A stretch of DNA of 9,041 nt from Dehalococcoidia bacterium UBA7891 (GTDB lineage: Bacteria; Chloroflexota; Dehalococcoidia; Lucifugimonadales; UBA826), in NCBI GenBank assembly GCA_002500485.1, contig DLRJ01000040.1, positions 21,177 to 30,217 on the forward strand, read 5' to 3'. How positions within the stretch are numbered: position 1 is the first letter of the stretch; each line of letters starts with the position of its first letter. Positions 5,620 through 9,041 of this stretch are shown here, piece after piece. The translations under genes and the position numbers were made by a program. The notes beneath the pieces were generated by a model. It ran no database searches and had not been told where the DNA came from. It was given only the letters and a program-made list of their open reading frames with translations.

Positions 5620-6736
5620 TTGAATTCTCCGGAGCAATTAATTGGTTGATTTGGGAACTTAGCTTTGGGATTACTTCATTTTGAAAAAGAGCCATACTGT
5701 TTAACCAGTCTCTTTTATCAGATTCATCTATCCAGTCGAATGACATATTTATCAGGGTTCCGAAAGGCCCGAGGTATTCTGTGACTTCTTGCAGACGACT
5801 TATTACAGTTTCAACTGACCCAGCAATGACTAGTTCATTGATGAGGTAATCTTCAGTTATTTCACTATCGGGGTCGTTTGGGTCTGATTTCATAATGGCT
5901 AGGCCGGGTCCTTTCTTTATGGCGGTTGCCAAGTATTTATAGGCCTTGGATATACTGTTATTTCTTGCCTTTTTGATTGCTTCTTTGTCAGAATCAGCGA
6001 TAAATATGGTCCGTGCAAGTTTCCAATTAGATCTGTCGGGCTCGGTATTTCCCAATCTGCTGGCACTTGAATAGGTTTTCCAATTATCTTTCAGAACGGG
6101 TAAGGAAGTTATTGAGTGGCTGAAGGGGGAAAATCCGTATTTAGCAGCTACTTTCGCCGAATTTGAATTATATCCTGTAATTGGAACAGAAATCGGAGGA
6201 TAGGGTGTTTGTAATGGTTTTTGAATTTTACCGTATCCAATATCTTCATCACTACTTTTGAGAGTTATGTTCCAATAATTACCGGTGATTTCATAGGGAG
6301 GTTCTTTTTCCCACATCTGCAATATCATGCCCATCGCTTCTTCTGACATTTTCTGCATTTCTGAACTTTGGAGATTGTATAGTTCAAAATCTGACGGTGC
6401 TCCACCATGGCCAAAGGCGATGTTAAGCCGGCCATGGGAAAAATGATCCAAAAACGAAAGTCTGTTTGCGACTTGGGCAGGATGATGAAAATTTAAAAGG
6501 AGGGGTGCAGGTCCAATTCTTATTCGTTTAGTTTGCCTGAATCCGGCCGCTATGAACATTTCAGGACTGACGATCGGTTCCCATGACAAAGTGTGATGCT
6601 CGCCAACCCAAAACTCATCGATTCCTAGTTTATCCGACTCAATTAGCAGCTCCATGTCCTCATCGTGACATTGAGCCAATGCTTTGCCCGGAGGATGGAA
6701 CGGCATTATAAAGATTCCAGATTTTATGTTAGGCAT
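5612..6736 (-). CDS. luciferase-like flavin monooxygenase, LimB-related, 374 aa
   Basis: A cytoplasmic TIM-barrel monooxygenase that would insert oxygen using reduced flavin supplied by a reductase not present here. Residues 5-15 (KSGIFIMPFHP) form the first strand, with EFWVGEHHTLSWEPIVSPEMF at about 41-61, LNFHHPAQVANRLSFLDHFS at 81-100, HGRLNIAFGHGG at 101-112, and a C-terminal VIAGSVETVISRLQEV (303-318) corresponding to the usual G-[ST]-P-x-x-V helix start. It is clearly a paralogue of the broken gene at 3618, but diverged: the HGR...GHGGAPSD loop replaces RGR...GPGALPTD, and the middle third is different. The ATG at 6736 follows a GGTGGGG-type site about 8 bases upstream. It is first in a two-gene minus-strand operon with the aldolase, which implies linked functions. 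It could be FMN- or F420-dependent; LimB resemblance favours flavin. Substrate unknown. Confidence 0.92.
   Translation of the reverse strand: MPNIKSGIFIMPFHPPGKALAQCHDEDMELLIESDKLGIDEFWVGEHHTLSWEPIVSPEMFIAAGFRQTKRIRIGPAPLLLNFHHPAQVANRLSFLDHFSHGRLNIAFGHGGAPSDFELYNLQSSEMQKMSEEAMGMILQMWEKEPPYEITGNYWNITLKSSDEDIGYGKIQKPLQTPYPPISVPITGYNSNSAKVAAKYGFSPFSHSITSLPVLKDNWKTYSSASRLGNTEPDRSNWKLARTIFIADSDKEAIKKARNNSISKAYKYLATAIKKGPGLAIMKSDPNDPDSEITEDYLINELVIAGSVETVISRLQEVTEYLGPFGTLINMSFDWIDESDKRDWLNSMALFQNEVIPKLSSQINQLIAPENSND
5627..5630 (-). promoter_or_regulatory. ribosome binding site deciding the aldolase start
   Basis: GGAG on the minus strand, 7 bases before ATG 5619-5617, inside the last codons of the upstream monooxygenase gene. 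It favours this ATG over the TTG at 5637 and places the start within the upstream stop region (ATGACTAA), the arrangement expected for translational coupling. Confidence 0.7.
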
Positions 6737-6903
6737 GTTAGAACCCCACCAGATTGGATAAGCTAAAGTTCATCATGGCGGCAGTATAAATGCAACCAAA
6801 CTAATCGAACAAATTCTTAAAACACCGGCTTTCCCATATTTTCAGCTATAATCGCGTAATTAGGCTTTGTGCTGATTGATGGAAACCATAAGAGGAATAA
6901 GGA
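6737..6903. promoter_or_regulatory. divergent promoter region between the two oxygenase operons
   Basis: This 167-bp gap separates the start codons of the minus-strand monooxygenase-aldolase operon and the plus-strand hydrolase-monooxygenase operon. On the plus strand a perfect TATAAT lies at 6847-6852, with no good -35, giving a leader of about 45 nt. On the minus strand TATACT (6788-6783) has TTGTTC (6812-6807) 18 bases upstream, giving a leader of about 40 nt. The two -10 boxes are about 60 bp apart, so one regulator bound between them could act on both operons. No regulator gene is seen in the window. Confidence 0.45.
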
Positions 6904-7704
6904 ATGGCAGGCGAAATCTCCCAATTTGAAGAACAAGAAATAATGATTGCGGAAGGAAAACTTCAGATGCGGATTGCGGGGGAAGGAGAACCGTTGCTGT
7001 TGCTCCACGGTGAGTTGGGTTTTCCCGGTTGGATGAAGTATCACCGAGCACTGTCAGAACAATTTAGAGTTATGGCACCAAGTCATCCAGGGTATGACGG
7101 GTCAGATAGACTGGACTGGGCTATGCATGTAAGTGATTTAGCCGGAGTATATCTTCAGGTGCTGGATGACCTTGATTTATCGGGAATCAAGATGGTGGGT
7201 TTTTCGATGGGAGGTTGGCTGGCTGCGGAAATGGCTGCGATGGATCCTGGTAAGTTTTCAAAACTTGTACTTGTCGGACCTATGGGTGTTAAACCAGAGG
7301 AGGGTGAGATTTACGATCTTTTCCTAAATCTAGCCACCGAATTTTTGGAAGAAAGTTTTTTGGACCCAAATTCAGTGGAAGAGTATGCAACTTTAAGACC
7401 CGATGAGCCTTCCCCGGAACAGGAAGAATTGTGGGAAGTAGGACGCGAACAGTCTGCAAGATTAGCATGGAAACCTTTTATGTATAACCCGACTTTGCCT
7501 TACTTACTGCGGAGGTTGAAAACACTTCAAACACTGATCGTGTCTGGAAGACAAGATTCTATAGTTCCTATTGATTCATTGAGGATATATAACGAATCTA
7601 TACCAGGATCCTCACTAAGTCTAATAGACCAGAGTGGTCATAGGCCGGAGATAGAAAAACCTGAGGACTTCCTTAAATTATTAATAAATTTCCTAAAAAA
7701 ATGA
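6904..7704 (+). CDS. alpha/beta hydrolase, 266 aa
   Basis: A cytoplasmic alpha/beta-fold hydrolase of the kind that cleaves esters, lactones, C-C bonds of ring-cleavage products or epoxides. The oxyanion-hole motif is LLLLHGELGFPGW (31-43); the nucleophile elbow is VGFSMGGWLA (98-107) with Ser101; the acid is Asp218 in VSGRQDSIVP; the base is His246 in DQSGHRPEIEKPEDF. A serine nucleophile argues against classical epoxide hydrolases and dehalogenases, which use aspartate, and for an esterase, lactonase or C-C hydrolase. A lid region lies at about 130-195. Length is typical of the family and there is no signal peptide. AGAGGA (6891-6896) lies 7 bases before ATG 6904. The next gene starts 27 bases after its TGA on the same strand, so the two are probably co-transcribed. 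A hydrolase beside a luciferase-like oxygenase would fit hydrolysis of a Baeyer-Villiger product, but the substrate is not evident. Confidence 0.93.
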   Translation: MAGEISQFEEQEIMIAEGKLQMRIAGEGEPLLLLHGELGFPGWMKYHRALSEQFRVMAPSHPGYDGSDRLDWAMHVSDLAGVYLQVLDDLDLSGIKMVGFSMGGWLAAEMAAMDPGKFSKLVLVGPMGVKPEEGEIYDLFLNLATEFLEESFLDPNSVEEYATLRPDEPSPEQEELWEVGREQSARLAWKPFMYNPTLPYLLRRLKTLQTLIVSGRQDSIVPIDSLRIYNESIPGSSLSLIDQSGHRPEIEKPEDFLKLLINFLKK

Positions 7705-7731
7705 TAAATTTGCCCACATAGGGAGGAATAT

Positions 7732-9006
7732 ATGTTCATAGGACATTTTACGGAGAGGCCATATCAAGACCCCAAGTCCGGCTACTTTGGGGCGACGGGC
7801 AAGTCTATCAAGGACCTGACCCTTAGCAATGATATATACGATCCAATGTTAGGATCCGACCTGTATAACAGGTACTTAGATGAAAAAATTTATGCGGAGG
7901 AAATGGGATTTGATGGCTTGATGTTAAACGAACACCATAGCAGCCCTTTCTGCATGGGTAGTACCGTTAACGTAGAAGCTTCCATTCTCGCCCGTATTAC
8001 GAATAAGGCAAAGATAGTACTTTTGGGTAATGTTCTTCCTATATGGGATGATCCACTTTGGTTGGTTGAACAACTAGCAACCATCGACATGATTTCCAAG
8101 GGTCGGTTGGTTTCGGGATGGGTTCGGGGTACTGCTAGAGAGAGTGTTGCTCACAATTCACCTCCTGCATATAACTGGGAAAGATTTCAAGAGGCCCATG
8201 AATTTATCATTAAGGCATGGACTGAACCGGGACCCTTCAGATGGGAAGGGAAACACTATCAATACCGATATGTTAACCCGTGGGTGAGGCCATACCAGAA
8301 ACCACATCCCCCCATAATGCTTCCAGGTGTTGTTAGTAGAGATTCGGTCATGTGGGCTGCTAGGCAACGAATCCCCTACATAATGCTTGCTACACAATTA
8401 GAACCGACAAGGCAATCTTTTGAAGTTTATAAAGAGACAGCTAGAGAAGAAGGTTATGAAGCAGGCCCTCAGAATTTTGGATACCTGTGGAAAGTTCACG
8501 TGGATGAAACTGAGGAACTTGCAGAAGAAGTCGCGAGAAAATTTGTGCAAGGTCCTAGTAACCCGTTCAACGCGGGGAACGAAGGTACTGCCAATCCGGC
8601 TCTAAACAAACTTCCAGGAATGACTTCACGTAGAAGGACACTTCCAACTGCACAAGTTGCTACTGCTAACAGAGGAGGGCAGTTATCTAGGTCCTTTGAG
8701 GATCAAGTGTCAGACTATTCAATAATATCTGGTACTCCCAAGACTGTTATACCGAAAATACGTCACGTACTTGAATATCTTAGGCCAGGCTCAGTGTTTT
8801 TCTGGGACGGTGATGGAGCTATGACTCATGACGATCAAATGAGAAGTCTTAGGCTTATGGGGGAGGAAGTATTACCAGCTGTGAGAGAAATAGCAGATGA
8901 GCTTGGGCTAGATAGCCCTTTCGAGGTTGATCCCAAGACAGGAAAAAATTTCGATGCAATAGAGTCTGAGAGCCCCGACGAAATTGCCGCCACTCCTGGA
9001 GATTAA
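7732..9006 (+). CDS. luciferase-like monooxygenase, long form, 424 aa
   Basis: A third bacterial-luciferase-like TIM-barrel monooxygenase, from a different subfamily than the two LimB-like genes. Motifs: GFDGLMLNEHHSSPF (59-73) with the NEHH equivalent of GEHH, LLGNVLPIWDDPLWLVEQLATIDMIS (97-122), KGRLVSGWVRGTA (123-135), GPFRWEGKHYQYR (167-179), VRPYQKPHPPIMLPG (185-199) and SGTPKTVIPKIRHVL (333-347). About 50 residues rich in N, G, P, S, T and R (275-320) stand before the SGTP segment. An acidic tail (about 399-424) follows the usual C-terminal helix. These extras account for much of its length over the 374-391 residues of its neighbours. GGAGG at 7722-7726, five bases before ATG 7732, is strong. 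It is the second gene of the plus-strand operon with the hydrolase. The 35 bases after its stop hold no visible terminator. It probably uses reduced FMN from a separate reductase; F420 cannot be excluded. Substrate unknown. Confidence 0.92.
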   Translation: MFIGHFTERPYQDPKSGYFGATGKSIKDLTLSNDIYDPMLGSDLYNRYLDEKIYAEEMGFDGLMLNEHHSSPFCMGSTVNVEASILARITNKAKIVLLGNVLPIWDDPLWLVEQLATIDMISKGRLVSGWVRGTARESVAHNSPPAYNWERFQEAHEFIIKAWTEPGPFRWEGKHYQYRYVNPWVRPYQKPHPPIMLPGVVSRDSVMWAARQRIPYIMLATQLEPTRQSFEVYKETAREEGYEAGPQNFGYLWKVHVDETEELAEEVARKFVQGPSNPFNAGNEGTANPALNKLPGMTSRRRTLPTAQVATANRGGQLSRSFEDQVSDYSIISGTPKTVIPKIRHVLEYLRPGSVFFWDGDGAMTHDDQMRSLRLMGEEVLPAVREIADELGLDSPFEVDPKTGKNFDAIESESPDEIAATPGD

Positions 9007-9041
9007 AGCAAATAATATAAATCCCTCTGAGATCATTAAAA

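Noticed and set aside
5620..5637. TTG 5637 as start of the aldolase
   Set aside because: It would add six residues (MLRRIQ) with no ribosome site; ATG 5619 has GGAG at proper spacing.
1..9041. CRISPR array, tRNA, rRNA, transposase or integrase
   Set aside because: I looked for spaced direct repeats, cloverleaf-like stretches, rRNA-like segments and recombinase motifs and saw none; the only direct tandem repeat noticed is the 17-bp one.

Overview
The window most likely comes from a marine Chloroflexota bacterium of the SAR202 type, from a moderately AT-rich genome. Two clues point there. First, the lipoprotein at 1031-2140 carries the short charged valine/glutamate linker (EVVKEVPV...) right after its lipobox cysteine, a habit of Chloroflexota solute-binding proteins. 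Second, three luciferase-like flavin monooxygenases sit within 6 kb of each other; expansion of this family is a reported hallmark of SAR202 genomes. The assignment is an inference from protein style, since there is no rRNA or other marker gene here.

Layout. 1-1030: a small hypothetical membrane protein (41-433), then about 600 bp without an intact gene. That stretch holds what looks like a decayed CoxS-type [2Fe-2S] subunit (624-797), overlapping small palindromes (811-833), a candidate promoter (850-877) and a nested inverted repeat (892-982). 1031-2140: an orphan ferric-iron-type ABC substrate-binding lipoprotein. It converges on an MFS transporter on the minus strand (2193-3473, TTG start). 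3474-3617: divergent regulatory gap. 3618-4810: a LimB-like (limonene-monooxygenase-like) flavin monooxygenase whose frame is broken by a perfect 17-bp tandem duplication; removing one copy restores a 391-residue protein. 6736 to 4807, minus strand: a two-gene operon of a second LimB-like monooxygenase and an HpcH/HpaI-type class II aldolase, overlapping by 8 nt. 6737-6903: divergent promoter gap. 6904-9006, plus strand: a two-gene operon of an alpha/beta hydrolase with an intact catalytic triad and a third, more distant 424-residue luciferase-like monooxygenase.

How the genes may work together. Monooxygenases, a hydrolase, a metal-dependent aldolase and an MFS carrier of the organic-anion type together resemble a catabolic island. 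Such a set could take up an organic compound, oxygenate it, hydrolyse the resulting ester, lactone or epoxide, and split a hydroxy-oxoacid into pyruvate or a similar product plus an aldehyde. The individual family calls are strong; the shared pathway and its substrate are inference. The most striking features visible in the bases are the 17-bp duplication inactivating one monooxygenase, the eroded CoxS-like remnant, and the nested inverted repeat upstream of the iron-binding protein gene. I saw no CRISPR array, tRNA, rRNA, transposase or integrase.
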